From positions 372,001 to 436,000 of the forward strand of contig NZ_JAUFQG010000006.1 in assembly GCF_030409605.1 (NCBI RefSeq): a stretch of DNA of 64,000 nt, in the 5' to 3' direction. Positions within the stretch are counted from its first letter, which is position 1; each line of letters begins with the position of its first letter. Of the stretch, positions 1 through 9,953 are shown piece by piece. Source of the stretch: Simiduia curdlanivorans. GTDB lineage: Bacteria; Pseudomonadota; Gammaproteobacteria; Pseudomonadales; Cellvibrionaceae. Both the position numbers and the translations under genes were made by a program. Below the pieces are notes generated by a model, which was not told the origin of the DNA, did not search any database, and saw only the letters and a program-made list of their open reading frames with translations.

Positions 1-2883
1 ACGAGAAACGTCAGTGAAATTATCGTTGCCGGCGGTGGCGGTTAAGGTCACTGCATCGGTTTTTGCTATATCTAAGCCAGTGAATTTAATACCCGCGTTA
101 GTGGCGCCCTTGCTTTCGGTAATGTCAATCCAATCCTCAGCGCTCAGACCGGTAACTTCATCTAGAATGAACTTTCCGTCAGAATCTACATGATTGCCCA
201 AATCAACCTGAGTAAAATCGTTGCCACCCGTAACACCGAAGGTAATATCCCAAGCTTCAAGTTCTGAACTCGAAACAATAGTCACGCTATCAGCAATTTC
301 AGAGCCTTTAAGAACCGTTGCTTCTGACAAGGCATATTTAATACTGCTAAAATCAATATCGCTATTCCGTGCACTGCCACTAGCACCTAATAACGTCCAC
401 TCGCCAATACCTGTTACTGAGTCATCGCCCTCTCCGGCATCAACCTCGCTCAACCCAGTAAATTCGATTGAAGCGGTATGAATCCCGAGACCTGTAGCTA
501 AATCATCCAGCTCTATTGCGTCATCATCGCTAGTTAACACAAGCCTGCGAGTATTATTTACCGCTGCAACGCCCTTGAGATGAAAACCACCAGTACCGCT
601 ACCATCACCACTGATAACAATCTGACTATTTTTGGCGCCGGCGCTTCCGCCTGTCTTTTCTACGAGCCCGAAAGCGTAGTTTGAAGGGTCATTTGCATCC
701 GAAACGTCCACACTGACATTTACTTTTTCACCCGTAAAATTGACCGTGCTCTCGCCATGAATCTCTGCATAGACAGACAAGCCTTCTGCGTTAACCTTAA
801 GTGATTGAACATCTTGCCCGCCATCGTTCTTAATGACGTAATCAGCGCTAGGATTTGAACTGTCAGTTTCAAACGAAAAAGTAACTTTTCCACCTAAAGC
901 ATAAGCCAGGATAGATGCAGCATTAACCTGACCTAGCTCAGCGAGTATCTCAGCATCACTCAGATCAGTACCGGCGAGCAACTCGTCACCAACTTCAATA
1001 GTGACAGTTCCTGCACTGGTAATTACTCCATTATTTTCAAAACCACCACCAGAACGACTACTGAAACTACTTACCTCAATTTCACGATCCTTCGCGACCA
1101 CCACATCACCAACAGCTGTGGCGTCAAGTGCGCCGGCGCCAAGGTTAATATCGCCATTGAATTCAATATCTTTATTTGAAATAAGTGTTAGATTGACGTT
1201 GGCATCTGCTTCACTCGTGATATTTCCATTTAATTCAATGCCGAGAGCATCACTAGAATCCAAGGCGCCATCAGCAATTAACGTCAGCGTGTGACCAGCA
1301 GTACTTTCAAAATGTAAATCAGCCGATAACTTTATACCCGTTCGCTGGCTATTTTCGACCGGGGGTAAATAAGTACTTGACTCTATAATTAAATTATTTT
1401 CAGATAAATTTTCCTGAACCATGCTAACCGAGATTTTATTTTTATTTTTAGTTGAATCAGCATCTAAAACTGAAACAATCTCTAACCAATCGGGATCAAT
1501 CAACCAGGCACCAGCAGCTGCGCCACTGGCGCCTCGAGTGGAAACAGTTATTTCATTGAGGTAGATTGAACGCGCAGAGGTTTCGATAAAGCCACCACTG
1601 CCAGTGCCCGCGCCGTTCGCTTCAAATCGTCCGGAATAAAAACCTTCAGCATCAGCCCAGGCCACAATGGTGCCGCCGCTACCGTTATCGGTCGCAGAGG
1701 CGGCAACCCTAGCACCTTTCTCCACAATTGATTTTTCAGCGTGAACAAGGGTTCTATCTTGACCTTTGTAGCTACCACCAATACGGATATCGCCACCACC
1801 AGTCGCACCAAGTGCGTCGACCGAGCTGCCCGAGAGAAGCGCTACTTGCTCGCCCAATATATCGACAGCGCCTGCTTTCCCAGCAGCTGAGTTAGCCCTT
1901 ACCTGGCCCGTCAACTCAACGTGATCGCCTTCAATATGCACCAAACCACCTTTTAAGGCGTCACCGCTAGCATCCAAGCTGCCGGCAACCTTTACCGCGC
2001 CGCCGGAACCAAAAAGCCTAATTTTTCCACCGCTCGTATCTATGCCCTGCGCCTTAATAGAGCCAGTGTTATTCACCGCTGCATCAAATAAATCTTTAGA
2101 TACAGATGCGTCCAATAAAACCTGCTTGCCTTCGATGGTGCCGGCATTTAATACGGCATTTTCCACCCCGGCCTCTTTCTCGAGAACTGCCTTGGAGATT
2201 TGCACACCAATAAGCCCATCGGAATCAAAGGTAACTATCGCCTCGTCCGCCGCTGACAGGGAAACAACATCAGCCTTTATGAGGCCGTGGTTTTCAACAC
2301 GCTTTCCAAGCAATGCAGCACTAGAGGCGTTAATCGTACCGTAGTTGATAACAGAACCTGACTTCCCCACTTCACCGCTTAACTTATAATCCCCATTCAT
2401 AAAATCATTGGGATTAATATCTAAACCGGAAACCGCAATACCACCGACGTTTACACTGGCAGATTCAGTGAACAACACACCATTCGGATTCACCAACAAA
2501 ACATGGCCATTCGCGTCAATCGAGCCGCGAATAGTGCTAGCGTTATCGTCTAAAATCCGATTTAACACCAAAGAGGATGACGACGGCTGAACGAATAGCA
2601 CTTTTTCATCGGCAGCCAAATTAAAAGATTGCCAATTCACGGCCATCAAATCAGTAAATTGATTGACCTGCGTCACTTTATCGTCATTTGGTGCATCAAT
2701 AGACCCTGAGCCACCCACCACCACACCACCCTCGGGTGCAGCAGCCACCAAACTTGAAAACCCCATTACCGAGCTGAACAATCCACCCACTAATAACGTA
2801 TTCAAACTAACTGAACGCGCTAATAACGTAGACACGAACAACGAGCAAGCTTTGCCTTTCACTTCTGTGGTGTTAGCGTTCAT
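1..2883 (-). CDS. TpsA-type filamentous haemagglutinin-like exoprotein, N-terminal part
   Basis: The frame is open from ATG at 2883 to the window edge (961 codons, no stop), so the C-terminus is missing. A long hydrophobic leader (about residues 1-48, ending SSLVAAA) precedes a two-partner-secretion domain. Typical motifs are NRI near residue 108, LLVNPNGVLF near 128-137, GGFIETSA near 430 and GGTIVAWAD just before 420 in the same block. Later sequence is repetitive, Gly/Asp/Val-rich and beta-helix-like, with an SAEDWIDI stretch near the edge. Proteins of this family are exported by a partner TpsB and act as adhesins, haemolysins or contact-dependent toxins; the deciding C-terminus is not visible. 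The gene follows the TpsB pieces by 25 bp, which supports co-transcription. An AGAG motif stands upstream of the start. Confidence 0.9.
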   Translation of the reverse strand, partial: MNANTTEVKGKACSLFVSTLLARSVSLNTLLVGGLFSSVMGFSSLVAAAPEGGVVVGGSGSIDAPNDDKVTQVNQFTDLMAVNWQSFNLAADEKVLFVQPSSSSLVLNRILDDNASTIRGSIDANGHVLLVNPNGVLFTESASVNVGGIAVSGLDINPNDFMNGDYKLSGEVGKSGSVINYGTINASSAALLGKRVENHGLIKADVVSLSAADEAIVTFDSDGLIGVQISKAVLEKEAGVENAVLNAGTIEGKQVLLDASVSKDLFDAAVNNTGSIKAQGIDTSGGKIRLFGSGGAVKVAGSLDASGDALKGGLVHIEGDHVELTGQVRANSAAGKAGAVDILGEQVALLSGSSVDALGATGGGDIRIGGSYKGQDRTLVHAEKSIVEKGARVAASATDNGSGGTIVAWADAEGFYSGRFEANGAGTGSGGFIETSARSIYLNEITVSTRGASGAAAGAWLIDPDWLEIVSVLDADSTKNKNKISVSMVQENLSENNLIIESSTYLPPVENSQRTGIKLSADLHFESTAGHTLTLIADGALDSSDALGIELNGNITSEADANVNLTLISNKDIEFNGDINLGAGALDATAVGDVVVAKDREIEVSSFSSRSGGGFENNGVITSAGTVTIEVGDELLAGTDLSDAEILAELGQVNAASILAYALGGKVTFSFETDSSNPSADYVIKNDGGQDVQSLKVNAEGLSVYAEIHGESTVNFTGEKVNVSVDVSDANDPSNYAFGLVEKTGGSAGAKNSQIVISGDGSGTGGFHLKGVAAVNNTRRLVLTSDDDAIELDDLATGLGIHTASIEFTGLSEVDAGEGDDSVTGIGEWTLLGASGSARNSDIDFSSIKYALSEATVLKGSEIADSVTIVSSSELEAWDITFGVTGGNDFTQVDLGNHVDSDGKFILDEVTGLSAEDWIDITESKGATNAGIKFTGLDIAKTDAVTLTATAGNDNFTDVSR

Positions 2884-2908
2884 AGGTATATCTCTGTAAA
2901 ATTCGAAT

Positions 2909-4225
2909 CTATTTGAAGAAAAATGTAAAATCCGCAAAAACTTGTGCGGAGTTAGCGTCATCACCCAATCCTTCGATTGAAGACTCAGACATCAAAGGGT
3001 GAGAAACAGAAAACTGAGCTGCAAAAACTTCTTCCCAACTAAACTTCATGATCACACCGGCGCCTGCCAGCCGAGCCCAAGAGTTTGATTGATCTTCATT
3101 GAAGTTAACAACGCTGCCGTAACCCGCATCCGCTAACAGACCAAATTGCAAGACATCATTAAGACGGGTTCCCGTCGCGATTGTGGGATTCAGCGCTGCA
3201 GGAAAATTGAAATACCACTCGCCGCTGATTAGGGCTGCCTGATCGGCGGAGTAATCGCGTACGCTATACGCTCTAACGCCGTTTGCACCGCCTAAAGACA
3301 ACTGTTCAAACGCTGGCAACAAGCTATCGCTATACTGCCAGCGCGATTTCAACACCAAGCGCGAACTCAAATCGGTAAACGGAAGGGGCACAAAAAACAA
3401 ACTATTGGTATCGAGAGCAAACTTGTAGAAATCATCCCCACGACCTTCGGCAACCTCATTCTGATGCTGCCCATACTGAAGCTTGACATTGGCGATATTT
3501 AACATTTGCGTACTCGTTCCCAGTGCATCGACATAGAACCCGAGCTCTGCACCACGCACATGATCGCCACCACGATAGGTTTCAACCACAGAATCCATAT
3601 CGGTCTCTTTATCCGTTAGACTGAAGCCGCTGGATAGGTTGAAGTCTCGCGAGCGCCGCCATTTATGATCAACACTCGCGGCATAGGTTTTATTGACCCC
3701 GGTTAACTCCAACCTATTGATAATGTCCTCACCGTCATCGGTAAGTTTGAATTGGTTATAGTCGGCTGAAAACTCGAAACGTGTACGAGGACTAAGAGCT
3801 GGAAAGCTATATCGAATCTGACCGAGGTTAGAGTTACCTGGAGTATGTGATTTCAAGAAGCCGAGCGTTAGGGTGTCACCGTAACCTAGGGGATTCAAAG
3901 CATCGAAAAGCGCATAGGTTCGCTTGTCACCAGTGAAGGTAGAGCCATGATTATCCGCACGCAACGCTAACTTCCAACGCCGCTCCTCACGCACTTTAAG
4001 GTTCAAAGCTGTTTCACCGGGGTTATCGCCGGGGGTAAAATAACCGGTAACACCCAACCCCGGAAGGTCATTAAGAAGGTAAAGCCCTTCCTCTACGCTG
4101 ACATGATCAACCAGTTCGCCAATGTTGTCTTCAAAGGGCGCAGCCAATCTACTTTGGCTGTAGTTTTTTTGGTCATGGGCGACAACTTTGCCTAACACGC
4201 CCTCCTGCACCGTCAGCGCAACCAC
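2909..4225 (-). pseudogene. TpsB (FhaC/ShlB-type) transporter, C-terminal barrel part after a frameshift
   Basis: 438 residues that match the end of the POTRA region and the 16-strand barrel of two-partner-secretion transporters. The barrel ends in the usual aromatic residue (VFADFTFFFK). A typical lid-loop-like VRAYS motif lies in the second half (GGANGVRAYSVRDYSADQ). The piece has no signal peptide and opens at a GTG inside the reading of its neighbour, so it is not a free-standing gene. It continues the 225-residue N-terminal piece after a -1 shift at a G7 tract (4225-4231): the joined reading EGG-VVALTVQEG is natural for the family. It is either an inactivated, phase-variable or frameshift-translated gene, or a base-calling error. 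The function would be outer-membrane export of the TpsA encoded just downstream. Confidence 0.8.
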
Positions 4226-4890
4226 CCCCCCTCAACTTCCTGAGCGGGAATTTGCACCTGCGCCAAAAACAAACCTTTACGTCGATAATAAGCTGTCACT
4301 TCTGCAGCAATTTCTTCGATATCCGCATAGCTCATACCTCTATCGGCATTTTGCTGCTTAACGATATTCACCAATCGTTGCAAGTTCTTTGGTGTTACTT
4401 GCTCGGGCATTTCCCGCGCCCCAATCTCATTGAGGTAGGCGGCCAGCTCCACCAAATTATCCTGAGTAAAACCGTGAGCGAGCTCCTGATCTTCCTTCAT
4501 GTATTCACGGCGTAACTTCTCAGTCATTGCCTCAATGTCTGCTTTTGTTATACCCAATTCTGGAAACTCTTCCAATCGAACATAAACAAATTTCTTGACG
4601 GAAATGCGCGGGCCTTCCTCGCGCATACTTTGCACGGGAATATCTGTATTCAATTGAGGATCATTAGTTTCGATAGTACGCAACAAAAACTCTTTTGTTA
4701 CATCCTGCTCCGCTATTGGTGTTACATCATTTTCGAATGCCGATCTAACTGAGCTCCGAAAACTAGACTCCCCGTCGGAAGCCTGGGCTAACACAACACA
4801 GGGAGCACTAACACAGCCAATGAATAGCACTGAAGTCATCGCATTGAAAAGCGGCTTCAAACTCGATTTCATATTTTCCATAATATCCAT
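4213..4890 (-). pseudogene. TpsB transporter, N-terminal signal peptide and POTRA part
   Basis: 225 residues. A signal peptide runs from about residue 7 (MKSSLKPLFN) to AQA, and Met7 at 4872 may be the true start. An acidic region follows, then a POTRA_2-like segment (SYADIEEIAAEVTAYYRRKG, then LFLAQVQIPAQEVEGG). The frame then reads WLR and stops at 4213. The stop follows directly on seven G residues. Slipping back one base gives VVALTVQEG, the start of the C-terminal piece, with a 13-bp overlap between the two readings. The region between signal peptide and POTRA, about 120 residues, is longer than usual. The gene starts 26 bp after the kinase gene, on the same strand. Confidence 0.78.
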
Positions 4891-4916
4891 CTATAAATTA
4901 TTTCTTTGCCTATGCA

Positions 4917-7493
4917 CTACTTCAGTGCTGCATCCCTAACCACACGAAAACCAACCAGCTGCCGTGATGTTTCGCTGTAAAGCCGTTTTGTCGTTGCGAG
5001 ACAGGCACTCATGGTATCTGAGTGATGACCTCCCACCTCCAATAGCTCGCCGCCATCGCCAATAACTATCTCACTCGCATTACCGACATGATTCACCAAA
5101 CCAAACTGGTTAGCCTTGCCCAGCTCCGTGGCAATAAAGTCACCACCCTTTTCTATCCCGCCATATTTTAAGTAGCAATTTCTATCTGGCTGTTCGCGCT
5201 CGCCATTGGCACTGGCTGCACCGAACCATTCACGATAGGTAGGCAACCGATATTGATACCCAGACTGCTGAGACAACCAAGCTAAATATTGCTGCACCAG
5301 CTCAACCGACATACCCACGGCAGGAAGATTCTCACCCGATGAAACCCAGCTACCGCAAGACTTACTGGCCTGACAAAACAAGGAAAACTCTTTACCCGAA
5401 ACCTCAAAACGACCTATGGCAATCTGCGCTCTAGCCTCGCCATTGACGCGAACCAACGCTGGACCATCCAGCCCATTAAGCAAGCGATCCGAGCAAGAAT
5501 AACGAGCACCCTTACCACCAGAGCCAGCCTCTAAATGACCGCAATAATCGACTTTAAATTTTGCAATGGTCGCCTGAGCGGGCAGTAGTGATTTGGCGGC
5601 ATCGACTAAGGGTTGCGCCCTGGAGGGATTTTCCAGCACGAGCGTTTTCAAACAGGTTTCTATTTCCTTGGCCACAATCGGCCGAATCTGCAATGACTTT
5701 TTATTATCTAAAGCCTTCAATTCGGCTAAAGAGGCGCTTAACCCAACGCCAATATCCATACTAAAGCCGCAGCGTAATTGACGCTCAATCTTGCTAACGA
5801 CAAGGTCAATTTTTTTTGCATGCTCTTTTTCTTGTGCTAATTTTTCAGCGCGTCGCTCGGCTTGCTCAAGCGCGGCTAAACGAACCTTCTCGGCATGTTC
5901 TTCCTGAGCAATACGCTTCTCTAAATCTGCTTTCTCGGTGAGTAACTGTTGCTTTATCGCCTCGTAATCGTCACCACCTTGCTGCCACGCTTCTGATCTA
6001 GCCAGCGCGCGCTCGCCATTACTGAGTTCGGCGGCAGCAATGTACTCTCTTGCCGACGCAAGAAATAACTTAGCGACATCAACACTAACCTGCGACGTAA
6101 AATCAGTATCAGCGGGTGCTAAGCCTTGATATTCAGTTAGCTCTAAACGTAAATCCCGCTCCCAATCCACGCTTAGGCTCGCCATAGATAGAAGCCGGGC
6201 TATAGACTGCTTTTTATCCGCTATCCGGGACTGTAACAGCTCAGATTGAAGCTTTTGCTCAAGCTCCGCTTTATATACCGCGTCCACAGCCGCTTGCTCT
6301 CGATATTGCACAATGAAAGCTGCAGCCAAAGCCGATAAAGACACCACAAGCACCGCGGCGCCGAGCAGCAAAGTTCTTTGACCACCAAAAAATTCGCGCT
6401 GAAATGCGGCCGCATCAACCGTGCGCCTTTCCCGAGAAAACTCTAAGGCACGCTCCAACGCCTTCCACTGGCGCCTTGATAGCTGACGAATTTTCCGCGG
6501 CCGCATTTTCTGCTGCTGCGCTTTATCTGCAGGCGTCTTGTTAAACGGATGGCGGCCGGTGAACAATTCATAGGCCACACAACCTAAGGCATAGACATCG
6601 TCACTCTGGCAAGGCTCCTCACCCTTAAGCATTTCCAGACTGGCATAGGCCGGTGTTAAAGCGCCTAGCGTGCCTGCATCAAACAAGGTTTTTTCGCCTA
6701 CGGCATCCGTCATGCCGCCAGAGACGGCGCGAGCAATGCCAAAATCAAATACTTTAGAACCTTTCGATTTAGTTACGAAAATATTTCCCGGCTTAAAGTC
6801 TGAATGCACAATCCGTTGTGAATGCGCATGCATTAGCGCCGCGGTTACATCTCTTAAGATTTTATGCGCCGTTTCTGGATCTAACCCCTGCCCAGCATTT
6901 CGGCGAATTATTTTATCGAGTGGCGCGCCCTCTAAGAACTCCATGGTCATGAAAACCATATCGCCGTCGCGGTCGAAGTCGTAAACCGTCACGATATTTG
7001 GGTGCGCTAAGCTCTGAGATTTTCTAGATTCGCGCTGAAGCGAGATAAACGCGTCTGGGTGCTGCTTAAAATCGTCATTCAACAATTTCACAGCCAAATA
7101 AGGGTCGCTGTCGCTGGCCTCCACCTTACGCCTATCCAAAGCGCGATATACTGCCCCCATGCCACCCACACCCAGCAAACTAACCAATTCAAAGCGATCT
7201 TTAATTAGCGTTTTGCTACTGGGTGGCGCAACCTCCACTGCCGCACCACCAGGGGATGCGAATACAGTTTTATCGAGAGATGTAATAGAGGCAGCGGAAT
7301 GCTGCTTGGAAGCGGAGGCTTGACGAGATGCAGGCACCCCGACGAACACAGTCGAATCTACACCAGACATAGCCGTGCTGAGGGGCACCCTCGGTGGCAT
7401 ATTGGCTGCGTGCGCCTCGACTTGGGTCGGCTTATCGCCTTTGCGCTTGGCCGCAAGACTAGGAACAACGCGGGTTTTATCTTCAATATCCAT
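4917..7493 (-). CDS. Membrane Ser/Thr protein kinase with FGE-sulfatase-type ectodomain (PpkA-like)
   Basis: 858 residues. An unstructured N-terminus (1-95) carries three D-[KS]-T-x-[VF] motifs at Thr7, Thr48 and Thr76. The kinase domain runs from about 98 to 365: glycine loop GVGGMG (108-113), AVKLL lysine 136, catalytic loop HSDFKPGN (230-237, Ser replacing the usual Arg of HRD) and DFG (250-252). One membrane helix (about 374-396) is followed by a charged coiled coil (400-590). The C-terminus has the FGE-sulfatase/SUMF1 pattern (YRLPTYREWFGA, GLVNHVGNASE, GFRVVRD). The topology is cytoplasmic kinase and periplasmic sensor-like domain. Such kinases switch on type VI secretion by phosphorylating FHA partners or TssL. 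It is divergent from the T6SS unit yet lies at the head of the TPS genes, so its true partner is open. Confidence 0.88.
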   Translation of the reverse strand: MDIEDKTRVVPSLAAKRKGDKPTQVEAHAANMPPRVPLSTAMSGVDSTVFVGVPASRQASASKQHSAASITSLDKTVFASPGGAAVEVAPPSSKTLIKDRFELVSLLGVGGMGAVYRALDRRKVEASDSDPYLAVKLLNDDFKQHPDAFISLQRESRKSQSLAHPNIVTVYDFDRDGDMVFMTMEFLEGAPLDKIIRRNAGQGLDPETAHKILRDVTAALMHAHSQRIVHSDFKPGNIFVTKSKGSKVFDFGIARAVSGGMTDAVGEKTLFDAGTLGALTPAYASLEMLKGEEPCQSDDVYALGCVAYELFTGRHPFNKTPADKAQQQKMRPRKIRQLSRRQWKALERALEFSRERRTVDAAAFQREFFGGQRTLLLGAAVLVVSLSALAAAFIVQYREQAAVDAVYKAELEQKLQSELLQSRIADKKQSIARLLSMASLSVDWERDLRLELTEYQGLAPADTDFTSQVSVDVAKLFLASAREYIAAAELSNGERALARSEAWQQGGDDYEAIKQQLLTEKADLEKRIAQEEHAEKVRLAALEQAERRAEKLAQEKEHAKKIDLVVSKIERQLRCGFSMDIGVGLSASLAELKALDNKKSLQIRPIVAKEIETCLKTLVLENPSRAQPLVDAAKSLLPAQATIAKFKVDYCGHLEAGSGGKGARYSCSDRLLNGLDGPALVRVNGEARAQIAIGRFEVSGKEFSLFCQASKSCGSWVSSGENLPAVGMSVELVQQYLAWLSQQSGYQYRLPTYREWFGAASANGEREQPDRNCYLKYGGIEKGGDFIATELGKANQFGLVNHVGNASEIVIGDGGELLEVGGHHSDTMSACLATTKRLYSETSRQLVGFRVVRDAALK

Positions 7494-7816
7494 ATTTTAC
7501 TCACGCATAACAGCGAGCCCATCCAGGGCGTGACCAGCATCACTCGACAAAGCGCACTAGGTACACTCGTACCCGGTAAGCCAAAGGTTTTTTCGAAAAA
7601 AATATGTTACTTGAAATCGAGGGCAACCCCCAAGAAAGTATTAGTAAATTTTCTTCAATAAATACGGATGTACCAAATCATGTCTAATTCAATCCAATTA
7701 GCGCGTTTTTTCTCAAAGCGTGAAACAACCAACTACTAAAGAACGAGTAGCTGCGTTAGAATTCGCCGACTCGAACTACTCACCCGAAAATTCTGAACGA
7801 GTAAAACGGTATAAAA
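7494..7816. promoter_or_regulatory. Divergent intergenic region between kinase/TPS unit and T6SS unit
   Basis: 323 bp without a credible gene. It must contain promoters for both the kinase-led minus-strand unit and the tagH-led plus-strand unit. Visible structures are a short inverted repeat GGTAC-ACTC-GTACC near 7559-7572 and a direct repeat GAACGAGTA at 7741-7749 and 7795-7803 just ahead of tagH. The first copy of that repeat also forms a GAGTAG/CTACTC inverted repeat with sequence near 7775. I found no convincing -35/-10 pair or sigma-54 site by eye. A shared regulator binding here could couple the two units; that is inference. Confidence 0.4.
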
Positions 7817-9412
7817 ATGGATTTAATACTGACGGTAATTGCTGAACCCGCCAGCACCAACATGCTAAACCACACCAAGGTCTTTTCCCAAAAAGGCGGT
7901 ACGCTCGGGCGAGCCGAAAGCAACCAATGGGTGCTTCCCGATCCTAGCCGCGTGGTTTCCTCACAGCACTGCCAAATTAAATTCGACGCATCTAGCTACC
8001 TACTGCTAGACGTGAGTACCAACGGCCTGTTCGTCAACGAAAGCGAGCAAGCACTGGGGGCAGACAAGCCTCATGCCCTTAAAGATGGCGATATTTTTAC
8101 CTTAGGTGACTATAAGTTACGCGCTAATTTGCGCGCCGTGAAAGAGAGCACTAAGTTACCAACGGGTCTCGGGGCGGTGGATTTTCTTGATGCATCAGAC
8201 AAGACGACCTTTAGCGCAGGCATGGAACCTCAGCTTGAAGCGCAAAAAAATGCTCAACAGTTTGACAGCTGGCTGGACGGCAAAGGCCCTAGCCCAGCGC
8301 CTAGCAGCGATGAATGGGGATACAACCACGACAACGCCAGCTCACCCCTAACCAAGCCCGACACCCCAGCTGACCCGCTTGACTACTTTAATCAAGCACC
8401 CCAGCCTCATATTGATCCCTTAGCACAGTTCGGAACGCCCTCTGTCTCTCAATCGGCACCAAAGTGGGAAGACGACTGGTGGAAAGAAGGCACAACGGAT
8501 GATCATGCAGAGCCTCTTAGCCACAACATTTCAACGCCAAAGGCGAAGTCAACGATCCCAGCGCCCTCTAACGAATTTGGCGCACCTAGCATAGCGCCCA
8601 TCGTTAACCGCACACCGGCAATCCCACCTGCGCCCGTTAACCCAGCACCACAAGAGCATTCGGCGGCAGCAGAGCCAAATCCTTTTGCGGCCTCAGCAGA
8701 GTTATTACATGGGTCTACGGCGCCCAATACAGCAGCGCCCAACAACCCAATTCCTGTGCAACAGCCGCGCCCGAGGTCTAATCCAGAACCGCAGGCACCA
8801 AGCACCGTACAAACTCCACCGCCTAAAGGCCTAATTGAAGAGCTGGGCCTACAAGAGCTCCCAGCCGCTCAGCAAAGCAAAGCACTCAGCACCTCAATGG
8901 GCGTTGTGAAAGAAACTATCGCCCGGTTGATCGATTTATTACGCGCGCGTAACAGCATTAAAAATGAGCTGCGCGTACAGCGCACCATGATACAGTCGGT
9001 CGACAATAACCCTCTGAAGTTTTCCGCAACCGCTAACGACGCTATACGCACCATGTTTAGCGGCCAAGGCACAGCCTTTATGGGGCCAATAGAAGCCGTA
9101 CAAGATAGCTTCGATGACCTGTCAGACCATCAAGTCGCTGTATTGGCCGGCATGAGAGCAGCTTACCAAGCCATGTTTAAACATTTTTCACCGAAAGCGA
9201 TGGAAGCTAGGTTTGCACAATCAGGTGGCCTTTTAAGTAGTAAACAAGCAAAAAACTGGATTGCTTACAGCGAGTACTACCAATCCCTCACCCGCGATAG
9301 CGAGCGCACATACGATGATTTATTCGGTGAAGAGTTTGCTATCGCCTACGAAAAGCAACTTGCTGACCTAAAAAATGCCCGCGCTATGGCAAACAGATCT
9401 CGAAAACCGTAA
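7817..9412 (+). CDS. tagH: TagH/Fha: T6SS-associated FHA-domain protein
   Basis: 531 residues. The N-terminal forkhead-associated domain (about 20-105) shows GTLGRAESNQ, the conserved SxxH element as SSQHCQI, and STNGLFVN. A Pro/Ala-rich linker (140-335) follows, then the helical C-terminal domain typical of the T6SS FHA family (about 340-525). FHA domains bind phosphothreonine; in characterised systems this protein is a target of the PpkA kinase and activates secretion post-translationally. A candidate phosphosite DKTTF sits at Thr130, just after the FHA fold. First gene of the plus-strand T6SS run; tssJ follows after 9 bp. The ribosome site before the ATG is weak. Confidence 0.93.
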   Translation: MDLILTVIAEPASTNMLNHTKVFSQKGGTLGRAESNQWVLPDPSRVVSSQHCQIKFDASSYLLLDVSTNGLFVNESEQALGADKPHALKDGDIFTLGDYKLRANLRAVKESTKLPTGLGAVDFLDASDKTTFSAGMEPQLEAQKNAQQFDSWLDGKGPSPAPSSDEWGYNHDNASSPLTKPDTPADPLDYFNQAPQPHIDPLAQFGTPSVSQSAPKWEDDWWKEGTTDDHAEPLSHNISTPKAKSTIPAPSNEFGAPSIAPIVNRTPAIPPAPVNPAPQEHSAAAEPNPFAASAELLHGSTAPNTAAPNNPIPVQQPRPRSNPEPQAPSTVQTPPPKGLIEELGLQELPAAQQSKALSTSMGVVKETIARLIDLLRARNSIKNELRVQRTMIQSVDNNPLKFSATANDAIRTMFSGQGTAFMGPIEAVQDSFDDLSDHQVAVLAGMRAAYQAMFKHFSPKAMEARFAQSGGLLSSKQAKNWIAYSEYYQSLTRDSERTYDDLFGEEFAIAYEKQLADLKNARAMANRSRKP

Positions 9413-9421
9413 TCAGAGGAA

Positions 9422-9910
9422 ATGATGATTTTTTCAAAGCTTAAATTAACTGCCTTTTTGCTACTTTCTGCAGCCGTTATCCTGGGCTGCCAAACAACCC
9501 GACGCACGCTGAATTTTGATACCACGGCAAACTTACACTTGCATGCAGCCGGGAAAATCAATCCAGATCAGGATAATCGCTCATCTCCTTTAGTCATTCG
9601 AATTTTTAAGCTAGCTGACGCTCGCCAATTCGGCCGAGAAGACTTCTTAAATCTTTACGAAGATGCAGATAACCGCCTAGGTAAAGACCTTATCGACACG
9701 ATTATCCTGAAGGAACTTGCCCCGGGCGAAACACGCATAGAAAAAATTTCTCTAACCCCAGAGGTCAAATACTTGGGCATCCTTGCGGAGTTCGTGCAAT
9801 ACCAGGACGCCGAAGCCATTGCGCTGGTGGAAATCATTGATCACAAAACAAATGATATCTATTTGGAAATAAAAGGCGCTGAAATAGATGCCTCTAAGCA
9901 AAAGCCTTAA
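9422..9910 (+). CDS. tssJ: TssJ outer-membrane lipoprotein of T6SS
   Basis: 162 residues with a lipoprotein signal peptide and lipobox VILGC (Cys23). The mature part fits the TssJ beta-sandwich: SSPLVIRIFKLADARQF, a region of FLNLYEDADNRLG, and PGETRIEKISL. TssJ anchors the membrane complex to the outer membrane by binding the periplasmic C-terminus of TssM. A clear AGAGGA lies just upstream of two tandem ATGs (9422 and 9425); the second has the better spacing. It lies between tagH and tssK as in many T6SS loci. Confidence 0.93.
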   Translation: MMIFSKLKLTAFLLLSAAVILGCQTTRRTLNFDTTANLHLHAAGKINPDQDNRSSPLVIRIFKLADARQFGREDFLNLYEDADNRLGKDLIDTIILKELAPGETRIEKISLTPEVKYLGILAEFVQYQDAEAIALVEIIDHKTNDIYLEIKGAEIDASKQKP

Positions 9911-9953
9911 TGCACTAATAACCCAATAGATACACTGGCTGGAAGGGAAATAT

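Noticed and set aside
221..2899. Several plus-strand open frames of 60-100 codons at the window start
   Set aside because: All lie opposite the continuous TpsA reading frame, which has clear TPS-domain motifs.
7299..7661. 120-codon plus-strand open frame crossing the kinase start and the divergent gap
   Set aside because: Mostly antisense to the kinase N-terminus, with no ribosome site and no family character.
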